Part shown: positions 42,439 through 54,021 of the stretch, piece by piece
How the letters are laid out: each line of letters begins with the position of its first letter
How positions within the stretch are numbered: position 1 is the first letter of the stretch
Assembly (NCBI RefSeq): GCF_004331155.1
Contig: NZ_SJNZ01000005.1
Coordinates: 1 to 64,000, forward strand
Length of the DNA: 64,000 nt
DNA from: Acinetobacter terrestris
Lineage (GTDB): Bacteria > Pseudomonadota > Gammaproteobacteria > Pseudomonadales > Moraxellaceae
Direction of reading: 5' to 3'
The notes under the pieces: model-generated
The model's input: only the letters and a program-made list of their open reading frames with translations
What the model was told of the DNA's origin: nothing
Databases searched by the model: none
Position numbers and translations under genes: made by a program

Positions 42439-45123
42439 TTACACTCCTACCGCGACTGATACAGGCTCTGCAAGTGAAACCGTTGGTGCAAGACCAATTG
42501 GATAACCAATATAACCTGTAGGTAAATATTCAATCACTTGAACTGGCAGGCTAATGTTTGCTTCGCCAGATTTCACCGTGATTTTTTGACCGTCTTGAAC
42601 ATTTAAGCGTGCTGCATCTTGTTCACCCAGTGCAAATACTGCTTCAGGAATACGTGATTCCATGGCTGGTGTTTTAACAGTGAACTCACCAGAACCAAAA
42701 ATGTGGTGCATCGGTACTAAACGGAAGCTTTCTGGATGCGTAACGACTGGCGTTGGTGCAACGAAAGTACGTGCAGGACGTTTTTGCAGACGATCGAATA
42801 AACGAACACCTGAATCACCACCTTTTAAGTGACCACCCACGTTGTCTTGGTATTTATTCCAAGCTTGTGGAGAGTTCCAGCCCGCAGACCATGCAAATGG
42901 GATCAATGAAGATGGCGTTTGATTTCCGACATAACCTTCCATAGAGAACGTTAATGCAGAATCGATATCGATTGGTTGTTTCGGTTCATGTACAGATAAC
43001 GGCGCACGCATGGCAGTACGACCTGAATAACGGCGTGGTTCACGCGCAATTTTCAAGCCATGTACACGGTAACCCGCATCTGGTGCCACATCTCGAATCG
43101 CTTCAAGTGCAGGAACATTTTTCGCAACTGACTCGATCACGTCATCAAGCAATGTCCATGAAATTGCCTTACCTTGTAAGCCAGTTTCAAGGGCATGTAA
43201 CCAGCGCCATGATTCTTTAATCGCATACTCTGGTTTGTGATAGCTTGGGTCATACACTTGGTAGAAACGTTGTGCACGGCCTTCCTGAGATACCACAGTA
43301 CCATCACCTTCCGCGAAGCTTGCCGCTGAAAGTACAATCGATGCTTTGGCAACAGTTGCAGTTTCAGAATGATCAACCACGATCACCTCAGCTGCTTTGG
43401 CAAATGCTGCATCCACCTGAGCTTTTGGTAAACGACGGTATAGGTCGTTTTCAACCACGATAATGGTATCGTAATCTTGAGCGAATGCCTGTTCTAGGCT
43501 TAATCCGCCAAAGATTGCCAAGCCCATTGAGTTCACTTCAGGAACAGTCAATGTTAGACCTGCATTTGAACCCAGGTTTTGTGCGACTTGCGCAGCCGCT
43601 TCCATGATTGCCGGGTCTTGCAAGCTTGTACCAGAGATAATCAATGGTTTTTTCGCAGCTTTTAAGGTGTCGGCAATGGTTTGTGCAAATGCTTTCGCAT
43701 CGTCATCCAGACCCGTGATGTTTTCACCTGCAACTGCCGCAGCAACCGCAAAGCCTAAACGCGCGATGTCGTTTGGAGAAGCAACCACTTCGCCTGTCGC
43801 AACATCAGACAAACGAGTTTGAGTCGCAGCAAGGATGTAAATCGGAGATTTCGCATCTTGACCAATACGTTGTACCGGTTCAGCCAGCCATTCTTGGGTA
43901 CGACGTTCTGCCGCCATTTCTTTGGCTTTGTTTTTCGCAGCCTGGCGAACAGACAATGCCATACGTGGCGCAGTTTGAGTTAAGTCTTCACCCAAAATCA
44001 ACACAGCGTCATAGCTTTCGATTTCACGCATCGTCGGGTTATAAACACCCTCGGTTTGCATGATAGAGGCAGCAAGTTCAACCAGGTTTTGTTCTTTTTG
44101 CGACAGACCGGTTGAATAGTTGTCTTGACCGACCAATTCACGAAGCGCGAAGTTGGATTCAAGCGATGCTCGTGGCGAGCCAATACCCAAAACTTTTTTG
44201 CCTTGAATATTTTCAATCACGGTATCTAATGCTTGATCGACAGAAACATTGCTTACGCTGGCGCCATTACGGAACTGTGGCTGACGTGGACGATCTTCAC
44301 GGTTTACATAACCCGTACCGAAACGACCTTTATCACACAGGAAGTATTGGTTAACGTCACCGTTAAAGCGGTTTTCTACACGACGAAGTTCACCATAACG
44401 CTCACCCGGAGAGATATTACAACCTGAAGAACAGCCGTGGCATACGCTTGGCGCATACTGCATGTCCCATTTACGGTTATAACGTTCTGAGTGGGTTTTA
44501 TCAGTGAATACACCTGTTGGACAAACTTCAGTCAAGTTACCCGAGAATTCAGATTCTAGAGTCCCTGATTCAGGACGACCGAAGTAAACACGAGAAGCGC
44601 TCGCATACACACCAAAGTCTGTACCGCCTGCGTAGTCATTGTAGTAACGAACACAACGGTAACATGCGATACAACGGTTCATTTCATGAGAAATGAATGA
44701 GCCTAGCTCCTGGTTGTAATGCGTACGTTTGGTGAAACGGTAGCGACGACGGTCGTGCTGTGTCATCACCGTCATATCTTGTAAATGACAGTGACCACCT
44801 TCTTCACACACTGGACAGTCGTGTGGGTGGTTGGTCATCAAGAATTCAACAATCGATGCACGGAATTCCGTTGCTTCTTTGTCTTCAATTGAAATATAGG
44901 AGTTGTCAGAAGCTGGCGTCATACATGACATCACCAAACGACCACGCGTATCTTCAGGATTTGCGTATTGTTTGACGGCACATTGACGGCAAGAACCAAC
45001 TGAACCTAAGGATGGATGCCAACAAAAGTATGGAATATCCAGACCCAAAGACAAACATGCTTGCAGCAAGTTTTCCGAGCCATTTACTTCGTAGTCTTTT
45101 CCATCGACATGAATTGTAGCCAT
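42439..45123 (-). CDS. nuoG: NADH-quinone oxidoreductase subunit G
   Basis: The 894-residue subunit holds several iron-sulphur clusters in its N-terminal 250 residues. The 2Fe-2S ligands are in [20 protein letters not shown], the His-ligated 4Fe-4S site in [18 protein letters not shown], further ligands in [13 protein letters not shown], and the extra N7-type cluster in [13 protein letters not shown]. The rest is a molybdopterin-oxidoreductase-like domain without cofactor. Length matches other proteobacterial NuoG. Confidence 0.95.
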   Translation of the reverse strand: MATIHVDGKDYEVNGSENLLQACLSLGLDIPYFCWHPSLGSVGSCRQCAVKQYANPEDTRGRLVMSCMTPASDNSYISIEDKEATEFRASIVEFLMTNHPHDCPVCEEGGHCHLQDMTVMTQHDRRRYRFTKRTHYNQELGSFISHEMNRCIACYRCVRYYNDYAGGTDFGVYASASRVYFGRPESGTLESEFSGNLTEVCPTGVFTDKTHSERYNRKWDMQYAPSVCHGCSSGCNISPGERYGELRRVENRFNGDVNQYFLCDKGRFGTGYVNREDRPRQPQFRNGASVSNVSVDQALDTVIENIQGKKVLGIGSPRASLESNFALRELVGQDNYSTGLSQKEQNLVELAASIMQTEGVYNPTMREIESYDAVLILGEDLTQTAPRMALSVRQAAKNKAKEMAAERRTQEWLAEPVQRIGQDAKSPIYILAATQTRLSDVATGEVVASPNDIARLGFAVAAAVAGENITGLDDDAKAFAQTIADTLKAAKKPLIISGTSLQDPAIMEAAAQVAQNLGSNAGLTLTVPEVNSMGLAIFGGLSLEQAFAQDYDTIIVVENDLYRRLPKAQVDAAFAKAAEVIVVDHSETATVAKASIVLSAASFAEGDGTVVSQEGRAQRFYQVYDPSYHKPEYAIKESWRWLHALETGLQGKAISWTLLDDVIESVAKNVPALEAIRDVAPDAGYRVHGLKIAREPRRYSGRTAMRAPLSVHEPKQPIDIDSALTFSMEGYVGNQTPSSLIPFAWSAGWNSPQAWNKYQDNVGGHLKGGDSGVRLFDRLQKRPARTFVAPTPVVTHPESFRLVPMHHIFGSGEFTVKTPAMESRIPEAVFALGEQDAARLNVQDGQKITVKSGEANISLPVQVIEYLPTGYIGYPIGLAPTVSLAEPVSVAVGV

Positions 45124-45134
45124 AGTCGAATTCC

Positions 45135-46466
45135 TTAAACTTGTTCTGCGTGGCTAGCTTGAGCAGCAGGACGATTCGTCACTTTTGCTTCAAACTCGCT
45201 ACGGAAATGTTTGAGTGCGCCCATAAGCGGCTCCATTGCACCCGGTGCGTGGGCACAGAAAGTTTTACCAATCCATAACTTACGAGTTAACTCTTGTAAG
45301 TGATCGATATCTTCCTGCTTACCTTCGCCATTCTCTAAAGCTTTAAGCGCTTTAACTGCCCAAGGTAGGCCATCACGACATGGGGTACAGAAACCACATG
45401 ATTCACGCGCAAAGAATTCTTCCAAGTTACGGGTCGCTGAAACCATACATTGGGTTTCATCAACAACCATTAACAAACAAGTTCCTAAACGTGAGCCTGC
45501 TTTCATGATGCTTTCCGCATCCATTGGCAGGTCAATGTGTTCAGCAGCCAAGAAGTCTGTAGAAGCACCACCTGGTAGCCATGCTTTGAGTTTAAGACCA
45601 TCACGCATACCGCCAGCATGATCTTCAATCACTTCACGCGCTGTGGTACCAAAAGGAAGTTCCCAAAGACCTGGGAATTTCACCTTGCCTGATGCACCGT
45701 AAATTTTAGTGCCAGGATCTTTCGATTTACCTTCAGATAAACCCACATACCATTCAGGACCACGCAGCAGGATTGCCGGTAAATTGTTAAAGGTCTCTAC
45801 GTTGTTGACAATGGTAGGACGACCCCAAGCACCTGCAACTTGCGGGAATGGCGGTTTGGTACGCGGATTGGCACGGCGACCTTCAAGCGAGTTAATCAAT
45901 GCAGTTTCTTCACCGCAAATATAACGACCCGCACCGGTATGCACATGCATCTCAAAGTTCCAGCCTGTTCCAAGGATGTTTTCACCCAAGTAACCTTTGG
46001 CACGAATTTGCGCTAATGCTTCATTTAAGTAAGCAGCAGCTTCGATGTACTCGCCACGGATGAAGATATAACCTTGAGTTGCTTCTAATGTATAAGCCGC
46101 AATCAACATACCTTCAATCAATTGATGTGGAAGTTTTTCCATCAACAAACGGTCTTTGAAAGTACCCGGTTCCATTTCATCGGCATTACAGATCAGGTAA
46201 CGAGGACCGCCATCATTTGGCGCCATCAATGACCATTTAATCCCTGCCGGGAAACCTGCACCACCACGACCTTTTACAGTTGCAGCTTTAACTACATCCA
46301 GTACTTCAGCCGGTTTCATGGCAATGGCTTTTTTAAAGCCTGCATAACCTTCCAGCGCTTCGTAATCATCAGCGTTACGAACTTCATCACGCTTGCTTAA
46401 ACGCCAAGTCAGTGGATGAGTTTCTGGGTTACCGTCGCCATAAATCGGTTTTGGTTCAGTATTCAT
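45135..46466 (-). CDS. nuoF: NADH-quinone oxidoreductase subunit F
   Basis: The 443-residue subunit binds NADH and FMN and one 4Fe-4S cluster (N3). The NADH/FMN loop is [18 protein letters not shown] and the cluster ligands are in [15 protein letters not shown] plus a later cysteine (KTFCAHAPG). It overlaps nuoE by four bases. Confidence 0.96.
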   Translation of the reverse strand: MNTEPKPIYGDGNPETHPLTWRLSKRDEVRNADDYEALEGYAGFKKAIAMKPAEVLDVVKAATVKGRGGAGFPAGIKWSLMAPNDGGPRYLICNADEMEPGTFKDRLLMEKLPHQLIEGMLIAAYTLEATQGYIFIRGEYIEAAAYLNEALAQIRAKGYLGENILGTGWNFEMHVHTGAGRYICGEETALINSLEGRRANPRTKPPFPQVAGAWGRPTIVNNVETFNNLPAILLRGPEWYVGLSEGKSKDPGTKIYGASGKVKFPGLWELPFGTTAREVIEDHAGGMRDGLKLKAWLPGGASTDFLAAEHIDLPMDAESIMKAGSRLGTCLLMVVDETQCMVSATRNLEEFFARESCGFCTPCRDGLPWAVKALKALENGEGKQEDIDHLQELTRKLWIGKTFCAHAPGAMEPLMGALKHFRSEFEAKVTNRPAAQASHAEQV

Positions 46467-46972
46467 ACATACTTCTCCAATAACTGTTTAACTGAAGACA
46501 CTTCAACCAGACCGTGAGTGTCTTCATTAATCATTAGGGTTGGACCTTTGTCACAGTTCCCCAAGCAGCAGATTGGCAAAATCGTGAAACGACCATCAGC
46601 AGTCGTTTGACCAAATTGAATACCAAGCTCGCGCTGGAACGCTTCAGCCAAAGTTTCCGCACCCATCAAGAAGCATGCAATTGAATCACATAGCAAAATT
46701 ACATTGCGACCTACTGGTTGACGGTAGATACGGTTATAGAAAGTAGCAACACCTTCCAAGTCCGCAACACTCATAGAGAGCATTTGCGCAATCGCATTCA
46801 TTTGCGCATCATCCACCCAGCCATTACGGCGTTGAACGCATTTCAATGCATCCAAACATGCTGCACGCGGGTACGGATAATGTTCAATGTGATGTTCGAT
46901 ATCATGGATTTCTTCCGAAGTTAAAATCCCTTCAACATTCACACGTGGTTTTTTGTCAGTCAAAATCATCAT
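46463..46972 (-). CDS. nuoE: NADH-quinone oxidoreductase subunit E
   Basis: The 169-residue thioredoxin-like subunit binds the 2Fe-2S cluster N1a. Its four ligands lie in [14 protein letters not shown] and [13 protein letters not shown]. It follows nuoCD by 13 bp and overlaps nuoF. Confidence 0.95.
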   Translation of the reverse strand: MMILTDKKPRVNVEGILTSEEIHDIEHHIEHYPYPRAACLDALKCVQRRNGWVDDAQMNAIAQMLSMSVADLEGVATFYNRIYRQPVGRNVILLCDSIACFLMGAETLAEAFQRELGIQFGQTTADGRFTILPICCLGNCDKGPTLMINEDTHGLVEVSSVKQLLEKYV

Positions 46973-46985
46973 AATGCGTTTACCC

Positions 46986-48773
46986 CTAGCGATCCACGTC
47001 AGCCATTACGACGTCAATTGTCGCTAAATAAATGATCAAGTCAGACATTAAGCTGCCGTTAATCACAGAAGGCATTTGCTGTAAATGCGTGAATGTTGGT
47101 GTACGAATACGGGTACGGTAACTCATGGTTGACTTGTCAGAAGTCAAGTAGTAGTTCGACGCGCCTTTTACTACTTCAGCCATCACCGATGCTTCACCCG
47201 CAGGCATTACAGGACCCCATGACACGCTCAAGAAGTGCGTAATCAAGGTTTCAATATCTTGCAAGGTCTTGTCTTTTGGTGGTGGAACAGCTAATGGATG
47301 ATCCGCTTTATAGGCACCAGACGGCATGTTGTCTAAACATTGCTGGACGATTTTGAGTGATTCTTCAATCTCACGGAAGTGAACCATAACACGCGCATAA
47401 GCATCGCCTTCGTACTCTAAAGGCACTTCGAAATCATAGTTTTCATAACCGCTATAAGGACGGTATTTACGAACATCGAAATCGATACCTGTGGCACGTA
47501 GACCAGTACCCGTTACACCCCAAGCCAATGCAGATTTTGCATCGTATTGCGCAACACCTTGGGTACGACCCATGAATACCGAGTTGCGTAATGCAGCTGT
47601 GTAGTATTCTTTCAAACGGCTTGGCATCCATTCAAGAATTTCACGAATGAGTTTTTGCCAGTTGTTTGGAAGGTCGTGCGCTGTCCCGCCAATACGGAAC
47701 CATGCCGGGTGCATACGGTAACCCGTGATCGCCTCAATCGCGTCATAGATTTTTTGACGGTCAGCGAACATATAGAATACTGGCGTCATACCGCCGGCAT
47801 CCTGAATTGCAGTACCGATATACAACAAGTGGTTATTGATACGGAACAATTCAGACATCATGACACGGATACATTGCGCACGATCAGGAACCGTGATTCC
47901 GGCCATTTGTTCCACACCTAACACATAAGGCATGTTTTGCGCACAACCACCCAAGTAGTCAACACGGTCGGTATATGGAATGAATGAATGCCAGGTTTGA
48001 CGTTCAGCCATCTTTTCCACACCACGGTGGTGATAACCGATGTCCGGCACGCAGTCTTTGACTTCTTCGCCGTCTAGCTGAAGAATAATACGGAATGCAC
48101 CATGCGCAGATGGATGGTTAGGTCCCAAGTTCAGGAACATGAAGTCTTCATCGGCATTACCGCGTTTTAGACCCCAGTCTTCAGGAACGAAGCGCAAGTG
48201 TTCTTGCTCGAAATCCTGTTTCGCCTGGTTCTGCATGTATGGCGTATATTCAGTCGCACGTGCCGCATATTCTTTGCGCAGTGGGTGACCTTCCCAATAC
48301 GTTGGCAACAAAATACGACGGAGCATTGGATGCCCTTCGAAATTAATGCCGAACATATCGTATGCTTCACGTTCGTACCAGTTGGCATTTGGCCAAATGT
48401 TGGTCGCAGTGGGAAGATTTAAATCATTCTCATTCAATGCAACTTTAATACGAATATCACTGTTACGCTCTAGCGATAACAAATGATAGAACACGGTAAA
48501 GTCTGAGGCAGGCAAACCGTCTCGGTGCGTACGTAAACGTTCATCTACCGCCGACAAGTCGAACAACATCACGTATGGACGTGACACTTTACGCAAGAAC
48601 ATTAAGACGTCTTGTACACGTGCGCGCTCAACCCAGACCGTTGGAAAATCTTCAAAAGTCGCTTGCACGTAGAAGTTCTCACCAAACTTGGTTTTGAGTT
48701 CTTCTACAATTGCAAATGCTGGGCGTGAATCAACAGGCGTTGATTCTGGCATAGCAATGTCAGTTTCAGCCAT
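46986..48773 (-). CDS. nuoCD: NADH-quinone oxidoreductase fused subunits C/D
   Basis: The 595-residue protein joins NuoC (about residues 1-195, with [20 protein letters not shown]) to NuoD (about 205-595, with [20 protein letters not shown] and [16 protein letters not shown]). The fusion is usual in Acinetobacter, enterics and pseudomonads. NuoD supplies part of the quinone site. Confidence 0.96.
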   Translation of the reverse strand: MAETDIAMPESTPVDSRPAFAIVEELKTKFGENFYVQATFEDFPTVWVERARVQDVLMFLRKVSRPYVMLFDLSAVDERLRTHRDGLPASDFTVFYHLLSLERNSDIRIKVALNENDLNLPTATNIWPNANWYEREAYDMFGINFEGHPMLRRILLPTYWEGHPLRKEYAARATEYTPYMQNQAKQDFEQEHLRFVPEDWGLKRGNADEDFMFLNLGPNHPSAHGAFRIILQLDGEEVKDCVPDIGYHHRGVEKMAERQTWHSFIPYTDRVDYLGGCAQNMPYVLGVEQMAGITVPDRAQCIRVMMSELFRINNHLLYIGTAIQDAGGMTPVFYMFADRQKIYDAIEAITGYRMHPAWFRIGGTAHDLPNNWQKLIREILEWMPSRLKEYYTAALRNSVFMGRTQGVAQYDAKSALAWGVTGTGLRATGIDFDVRKYRPYSGYENYDFEVPLEYEGDAYARVMVHFREIEESLKIVQQCLDNMPSGAYKADHPLAVPPPKDKTLQDIETLITHFLSVSWGPVMPAGEASVMAEVVKGASNYYLTSDKSTMSYRTRIRTPTFTHLQQMPSVINGSLMSDLIIYLATIDVVMADVDR

Positions 48774-48810
48774 TGGCTTGGCTTCCTATTTTATACAAAT
48801 TCAAGTCAAC

Positions 48811-48860
48811 TTTAACGACAATTACACCCAGACCGGGTGCATCAATATTTCATCGTTAAA
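48811..48860 (-). promoter_or_regulatory. Nested hairpin in the nuoB-nuoCD spacer
   Basis: Between nuoB and nuoCD, TTTAACGA (48811-48818) pairs with TCGTTAAA (48853-48860) and encloses the inner stem CACCC AGACC GGGTG (48825-48839). There is no T run, so this is not a classical terminator. It could stabilise or tune the nuoAB message relative to the rest. Confidence 0.4.
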
Positions 48861-48861
48861 A

Positions 48862-49539
48862 TTATTCAATTTCATCCATAGAGCGTAAGTTTTTCACTGC
48901 AATACGTTCAGCATTCTTACGGTCACGTTCTGGCTGCATCTTTGGCTTATACACTGGCTGAAGATCATCACCAATTACCGCTGAAAGTGGACGACGCTCT
49001 AGTTGAATTTGGTCTTGTAACAGCATCAAGGCTTGTAATAATGCTTCAGGGCGTGGCGGGCAACCTGGGACGTACACATCGACAGGAATGATTTTATCCA
49101 CACCTTGTACAACTGAATAAATATCGTACATACCACCAGAGTTTGCACAAGCGCCCATTGAAATCACCCATTTAGGCTCTAACATTTGCTCATATAAACG
49201 CTGGATTACAGGTGCCATTTTTACAAAGCAGGTCCCTGCGACAATCATTAAATCCGCCTGACGCGGTGAAGCACGAATAACTTCGGCACCGAAACGCGAC
49301 ATGTCATGCACACCGGTTAAGGTGGTTGCATACTCTACGTAACAGCATGATGTACCAAAGTTAAAAGGCCAGACAGAGTTTTTACGACCCCAGTTTACAG
49401 CTGTATGCATCACGTCCTCTAAACGAGTCATGAATACATTTTTATTCACTTCTTCTTCAAGCGGATCGGTAACGATCTGGCGCTCCTGAAGTGGATATTG
49501 ATCAGCATCCGGATTCGCACGGGTTAATGTATATTTCAT
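48862..49539 (-). CDS. nuoB: NADH-quinone oxidoreductase subunit B
   Basis: The 225-residue subunit carries the terminal cluster N2 with the tandem cysteines in [15 protein letters not shown] and further ligands in [14 protein letters not shown] and [14 protein letters not shown]. It passes electrons to quinone. The 225-residue length includes a basic C-terminal extension ([20 protein letters not shown]). Confidence 0.96.
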   Translation of the reverse strand: MKYTLTRANPDADQYPLQERQIVTDPLEEEVNKNVFMTRLEDVMHTAVNWGRKNSVWPFNFGTSCCYVEYATTLTGVHDMSRFGAEVIRASPRQADLMIVAGTCFVKMAPVIQRLYEQMLEPKWVISMGACANSGGMYDIYSVVQGVDKIIPVDVYVPGCPPRPEALLQALMLLQDQIQLERRPLSAVIGDDLQPVYKPKMQPERDRKNAERIAVKNLRSMDEIE

Positions 49540-49545
49540 CCCGAG

Positions 49546-50094
49546 TTACTCCTTAATAGATGATGTAGCCGGTGTTTTAGCTTTCACACGACCAGAAGAT
49601 TGAGCTGGAATTTGACCTGTAGGGTCCATAACCAACTCTTCGATAGAGTTAAAGCGAGTAATTTCTGCAAGGTCCATATTTGCTGAACCCATTTTTGATG
49701 CCATAGCTGCTGATTTGCGACGATCAATAGGAGACCAATTCAACGCCCCTACTTTCACTGCATAAATCAACGCAATCAATAAATCGACTACAAAAATTAC
49801 AACAGTGGTAAAACCGAACCAACCTACCTCACGAACAGATGTAGCCCATGCGTAGAGATAAAGTGCTTCCAAGTCAAATACTACAAAGAAAATCGCAACC
49901 AGGTAGAACTTAGCAGACAAGCGGATGCGTGCTCCACCAGCACCTACCACACCTGACTCAAATTGCTCTTGCTTCGCACGGCCCCATGACTTACCCCCAA
50001 GGAGTAAAGGAACTGTGAGCATAAAGACGCAAAGAAATGTAACGCCGATCACGAAGGCAATAATTGCCCAATCGTATGGAGTAATGGCACTCAT
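49546..50094 (-). CDS. nuoA: NADH-quinone oxidoreductase subunit A
   Basis: The 182-residue first subunit of the operon has three membrane segments and the conserved segment KEQFESGVVGAGGARIRLSA, which carries the family's ESG motif. Residues after about 130 form an extra hydrophilic tail rich in Ser, Ala and Lys, longer than in E. coli NuoA (about 147 residues). A GGAG site lies upstream of the ATG. Confidence 0.93.
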   Translation of the reverse strand: MSAITPYDWAIIAFVIGVTFLCVFMLTVPLLLGGKSWGRAKQEQFESGVVGAGGARIRLSAKFYLVAIFFVVFDLEALYLYAWATSVREVGWFGFTTVVIFVVDLLIALIYAVKVGALNWSPIDRRKSAAMASKMGSANMDLAEITRFNSIEELVMDPTGQIPAQSSGRVKAKTPATSSIKE

Positions 50095-50752
50095 GCGGGG
50101 ATAACTCCTGGCAGGCCTAATTTATTAACAAAGAATGTATGTATTGGCCTTCAAATACACCAAACACAAAATTAATCCCGCCAATTGTACCTGATTTATG
50201 ATTTCACTTGCTAGCTTATAAGCCTTAGTCTTTTGGATGATTTTTTAGTCATTTTGCCTTTTTTTCAAAGCTTAAGCCCTATTGTTTATCTAGCAATCGC
50301 TTTATTAAATCAAAAAAAGAAAATTGATTATTTTTTTCAAATTTATGAAATCCAGGTCCATTTTTTCCCCGAATAAATCCAAATTTCAGTGTTATCTATT
50401 TATTCAAGCACATCTACACTCGGCGCAATACGATCAAACTTGGGCACAATGTCCTTCCAGCTCACACTTCCATATCTAAACCACTAACGTAAATCAAATC
50501 ATTAGCGTAAATCATTGTTGTTTTATTTCTCCCCTAAAGATCAGCGCTTTTAGCAATGCGATGATCCATATGAGCACTCTTTTTAGTGGATGTTTTTTTA
50601 AATCCTTAATATCTATATAAAACGATTAATAGGACTTCAGAGTACATATTTTGTGTGTCTTTTTGCAACTCTGATGCATCTCGGGATGATCTGTCTGCCT
50701 ATTTATGCTATTCCTATCTGTATCCGTAGGACAAAAAATAAGGAACAAACAC
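50095..50752. other. Divergent intergenic region upstream of nuoA
   Basis: No gene is seen. On the minus strand a TACAAT -10-like element lies about 100 bp before nuoA. An 18-bp tandem repeat (CACTAACGTAAATCAAAT at 50482-50499, then CATTAGCGTAAATCATTG at 50500-50517) lies in the middle and might bind a regulator. The plus strand should carry the promoter of the 50753 gene. Confidence 0.4.
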
Positions 50753-51109
50753 ATGGGCTTAGAATACAAACACGAATCTGAATATTTTTTCTTTGCACAG
50801 CTCCTCGTGCGTCATGTGGAAGGATATATTGAAAAACATCCGGATGCCCAGAATGCCATTTTCGACCTTCGTGATATTTATGAGCTTTTCCGCCAAGACT
50901 TTGCTTCTGCAACCACCAATCTGGATGCTATTTTAAACATCGCAGATCAATATAAAGTTGAAACACTGAACGGTGACCAAAAGCTGATTAGCCATTATGC
51001 GATTGATCCTAAAAACAATGCTTTGCTGCTGGATTTCAATACCGAAGCCTTAGAAAGCTTAAGACAAGGCAAAACCATTATTGAACCCGATGCCACGCTT
51101 CACGAATAA
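50753..51109 (+). CDS. Conserved hypothetical protein (118 aa)
   Basis: The ATG at 50753 follows AAGGAA at nine bases and gives MGLEYKHESEYFFFAQLLVR. The product is soluble, acidic and probably mostly helical (HVEGYIEKHPDAQNAIFDLR, …SATTNLDAILNIADQYK…). The family is not recognised. A longer frame from 50705 lacks a ribosome binding site. A terminator follows directly, shared with bfmS. Confidence 0.65.
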   Translation: MGLEYKHESEYFFFAQLLVRHVEGYIEKHPDAQNAIFDLRDIYELFRQDFASATTNLDAILNIADQYKVETLNGDQKLISHYAIDPKNNALLLDFNTEALESLRQGKTIIEPDATLHE

Positions 51110-51114
51110 GCCAT

Positions 51115-51142
51115 AAAAAAAGCACCGAATCCGGTGCTTTTT
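51115..51142. terminator. Bidirectional terminator (50753 gene / bfmS)
   Basis: AAAAAAGCACCG and CGGTGCTTTTTT form a 12-bp stem between convergent genes. Confidence 0.85.
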
Positions 51143-51158
51143 TACATTTTTACATGAC

Positions 51159-52817
51159 TTAAAATTCTATGCTGTCTTTAGTTAGACCAGTTTTTTTGCC
51201 AGATTTATTAAATCTTTCTACAGGCCAGGTCATGGTAAAACGCGCCCCGCCCAAACTCGGGCTTTTATCGACATCAATGTTACCGCCAAACCAGTAAGCA
51301 ATACGACTTACAATAGACAAGCCCAAACCATAGCCACCAGAAGCACGGGTACGGCTATCATCTAAACGGGCAAAAGCTTCAAAGATACGCTTGCGTTCTT
51401 CTTCGGGAATACCCGCACCATCATCTTCCACTTGCACATAAGCCAGACCTTCGTCATTGATCCCGCCGCTCACAATTACTTTATGATCACAGTAGCGCAC
51501 CGCATTTCCCACCAAATTCTGTACAACACGGTGCAAGTAACGACGCTCGGCATCCACCACAATAGTAAGAGGTGGCGCTTTCAGTTCAATTTCTTTCTGG
51601 GTCTTGAGCGCTTCAGTTTCAACAACAACTTGATCCAGCACTTCAAACAAGACAAGTTTTTCAAAATCTAAGGACGGTGTACCCTGCTCGAGTTTTGCAT
51701 AAGTCATGATTTCATCAATCAGGGTATTCAGCGCTTCAATATCTTTATCAATCTGCTCGACCTGCTGTAAGCGGTATTCGTAGTCATCTTCATCCGCGAG
51801 CATTTCCATACCAAAGCGGATCCGTGCCACAGGTGTGCGCAGTTCATGCGAAACCGCACGCATCAGTTCACGTTGCGCTTCAATCAAGCGCTGAATGTGA
51901 TCGGACATACTGTTGTAATTGGTCGCCAGACTTGCCATTTCATCGGTACCATCAACCGGTAAACGCAAGGTCATATCGCCGGACTTCATGCGGTGCAAGG
52001 CATAATTGACTTCACGCAAGCGACGCTGCATAGGTACAAGCAAACCATACACCCCCAGACTCAAAACAAACAAGCTGAGCAAGGTAATTCCGGCTGCTAG
52101 CTGAAAAGGCATCCAGTTAAATAACGGTACAGGACCAAGAACCAGCACTTCAGACGGTGAACTTGGCATAGGTGAAACAATTGAAATGGTCGTTCCACGA
52201 ACCGATGCACTGTCACGGTATAAAATAATACTGTGGTCTAAGCGAAGTCGACCAATCTGCTCTGAGTCGAGCGGCAGGTTTTGAACTTTTTCAATCTGAA
52301 TGGGATAGGAAAAATTCGATTGAATTTTTGCCAGATATTCTTTTTCTTGACCTGGGTAATAGACCAGATAATCCAGAATAAAAATGGGTAACGCTTTCAT
52401 TTGGCGCTCCCCAATTTTATCGACTTTTATATAAAGCAAATGCTTTGGATCATTCTTCAAGCCAATAATCACATAAGCAATCGAGTTTTGTGCGTCATAA
52501 CGAACCGCAGCCTTGCGATTGTTAATTCGTCTTTGCTCGCTACGCGATAAATCGACTTTATTTGAATCTACATAATAAATGGGCAGCTCCAGCAAATCCG
52601 AGGCATCAGAAATCCAGTCTTTTTTCTGCTGTTCATTCGGCTGCCGTGCAATGCCCTCGCTAATAATATAGGACACACCATCGGTTAAGGATTCACGATA
52701 TTCCTGCGCACGCTGGTAATTAATAATCTGTACCAACAGGTAGCCAAACACCGCTACCAAGGCGACTAAAATCACTAACCCCGCATAGATACGCAAGAAT
52801 ATACTATGTTTAAACAA
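51159..52817 (-). CDS. bfmS: Sensor histidine kinase BfmS
   Basis: The 552-residue inner-membrane kinase has two membrane spans (about residues 8-30 and 237-260) around a large periplasmic sensor part. A HAMP domain follows (YGLLVPMQRRLREVNYALHR), then the H-box RAVSHELRTPVARIRF with the phosphorylated histidine, the N-box QNLVGNAVRYCDHK and the G boxes (VEDDGAGIPEEERKRIFEAF, GGYGLGLSIV). It modulates BfmR, which controls biofilm formation, capsule and envelope stress in Acinetobacter. It starts 32 bp after the bfmR stop. Confidence 0.92.
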   Translation of the reverse strand: MFKHSIFLRIYAGLVILVALVAVFGYLLVQIINYQRAQEYRESLTDGVSYIISEGIARQPNEQQKKDWISDASDLLELPIYYVDSNKVDLSRSEQRRINNRKAAVRYDAQNSIAYVIIGLKNDPKHLLYIKVDKIGERQMKALPIFILDYLVYYPGQEKEYLAKIQSNFSYPIQIEKVQNLPLDSEQIGRLRLDHSIILYRDSASVRGTTISIVSPMPSSPSEVLVLGPVPLFNWMPFQLAAGITLLSLFVLSLGVYGLLVPMQRRLREVNYALHRMKSGDMTLRLPVDGTDEMASLATNYNSMSDHIQRLIEAQRELMRAVSHELRTPVARIRFGMEMLADEDDYEYRLQQVEQIDKDIEALNTLIDEIMTYAKLEQGTPSLDFEKLVLFEVLDQVVVETEALKTQKEIELKAPPLTIVVDAERRYLHRVVQNLVGNAVRYCDHKVIVSGGINDEGLAYVQVEDDGAGIPEEERKRIFEAFARLDDSRTRASGGYGLGLSIVSRIAYWFGGNIDVDKSPSLGGARFTMTWPVERFNKSGKKTGLTKDSIEF

Positions 52818-52849
52818 GACGATGTCCTATAAGAATTAGGTGCAACCTA

Positions 52850-53566
52850 TTAAAGACCGTTGGTTTCTTTAACGAATAAATAACCTTTACTACGGACTGT
52901 TTTAATACGTTTTGGATTTTCAGGATCATCACCGATTTTTGGACGAATACGTGAAATACGCACGTCGATTGAACGGTCTTGACCATCGTATTCAATACCG
53001 CGCAGACGTTCAAAAATATCTTCGCGAGATAGGATGCGACCGGCATTTGAAGCCAACAACCACAACAGGTCATATTCAGCACTGGTAAAGTCAACCAACT
53101 CACCATTTAAAGTCACCGAACGACCACCGTTGTCAATCACAAGGTCATCAAATTCGATGCGCTGCGCAACTTCGTCTTCTGGTGCTTTGTCGGTACGGCG
53201 GAGTAATGCACGAATACGCGCTAAAAGAACACGTGGCTGAACAGGTTTAGCCACATAGTCATCTGCCCCCATTTCCAGACCCAAAACCTGGTCCATATCT
53301 TCGGTACGTGCAGTCAACATCAAAATCGGTTGATGATAATGTGGACGAACTTCACGACAAATGGTTAAACCATCAGCACCTGGCAGCATTACATCCAGTA
53401 CAACCAAGTCGGGCTGTTCAGCAATAATACGACGGATTGCGCGATTACCGTCAGGTTCTACCCCAACTTCTAATCCATTACGAATCAGGTATTCTTGAGT
53501 CAAACGTGCAAGACGTTCATCGTCTTCAACAATTAAAATTTTAGGTAACTTTTCTTCTTGGCTCAT
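52850..53566 (-). CDS. bfmR: Response regulator BfmR
   Basis: The 238-residue OmpR-family regulator has a receiver domain with ILIVEDDERLARLTQEYLIR, the phosphorylated aspartate in LVVLDVMLPGADGL (about residue 58) and lysine in DDYVAKPVQP. A C-terminal winged helix follows (RSIDVRISRIRPKIGDDPEN). AAGGGGC precedes the ATG at 53566, which gives the known start MSQEEKLPKI; a longer in-frame extension is not supported. The gene is the first of the bfmRS operon. Confidence 0.95.
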   Translation of the reverse strand: MSQEEKLPKILIVEDDERLARLTQEYLIRNGLEVGVEPDGNRAIRRIIAEQPDLVVLDVMLPGADGLTICREVRPHYHQPILMLTARTEDMDQVLGLEMGADDYVAKPVQPRVLLARIRALLRRTDKAPEDEVAQRIEFDDLVIDNGGRSVTLNGELVDFTSAEYDLLWLLASNAGRILSREDIFERLRGIEYDGQDRSIDVRISRIRPKIGDDPENPKRIKTVRSKGYLFVKETNGL

Positions 53567-53853
53567 AAAATGCCCCTTTATATGGATTAAGGTATCCTTA
53601 AAAATCCTGCGGATACGCTTCAATATACACAGCAATATACACACGTTTACATTGTAAACAAGATGGCATTCACCAAACTGCTACATCAAAGTAGTTTTTT
53701 GTTATATTTTTATTAACTGTTGAATTGATTGAACTTTTAAAATTTAATGCATATTTCCACCATTTAATTGATATATCTTGTTACAAAATGATGAATTTAT
53801 ATACATTTTGCCATTTTGTTCAGAATATGACTAATTAATCGCATTCTTTCAAC

Positions 53854-53862
53854 TTATCCACA
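53854..53862 (+). promoter_or_regulatory. DnaA box upstream of nrdA
   Basis: A perfect TTATCCACA lies about 290 bp before nrdA, with a weaker relative (TTATCTATA) four bases further on at 53866-53874. In E. coli DnaA binds upstream of nrdAB and couples dNTP synthesis to replication; the same is possible here. Confidence 0.5.
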
Positions 53863-54021
53863 ATGTTATCTATAAGCACTTAATCCCAGCTTTGTTATGC
53901 TAGAGCCCTGTCCAATAAGGCTTATACAAGAAACATAAAAATAGAGATCTTTTTGCAATGAGATATTGCGAAGAAATAGAAAAATTTTTACTAAAATGTC
54001 AATATTGATCTAAGCTCATTT

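Noticed and set aside
35037..50094. Many plus-strand frames inside the nuo operon
   Set aside because: All lie opposite well-recognised complex I genes and follow their codon pattern; they are antisense shadows.
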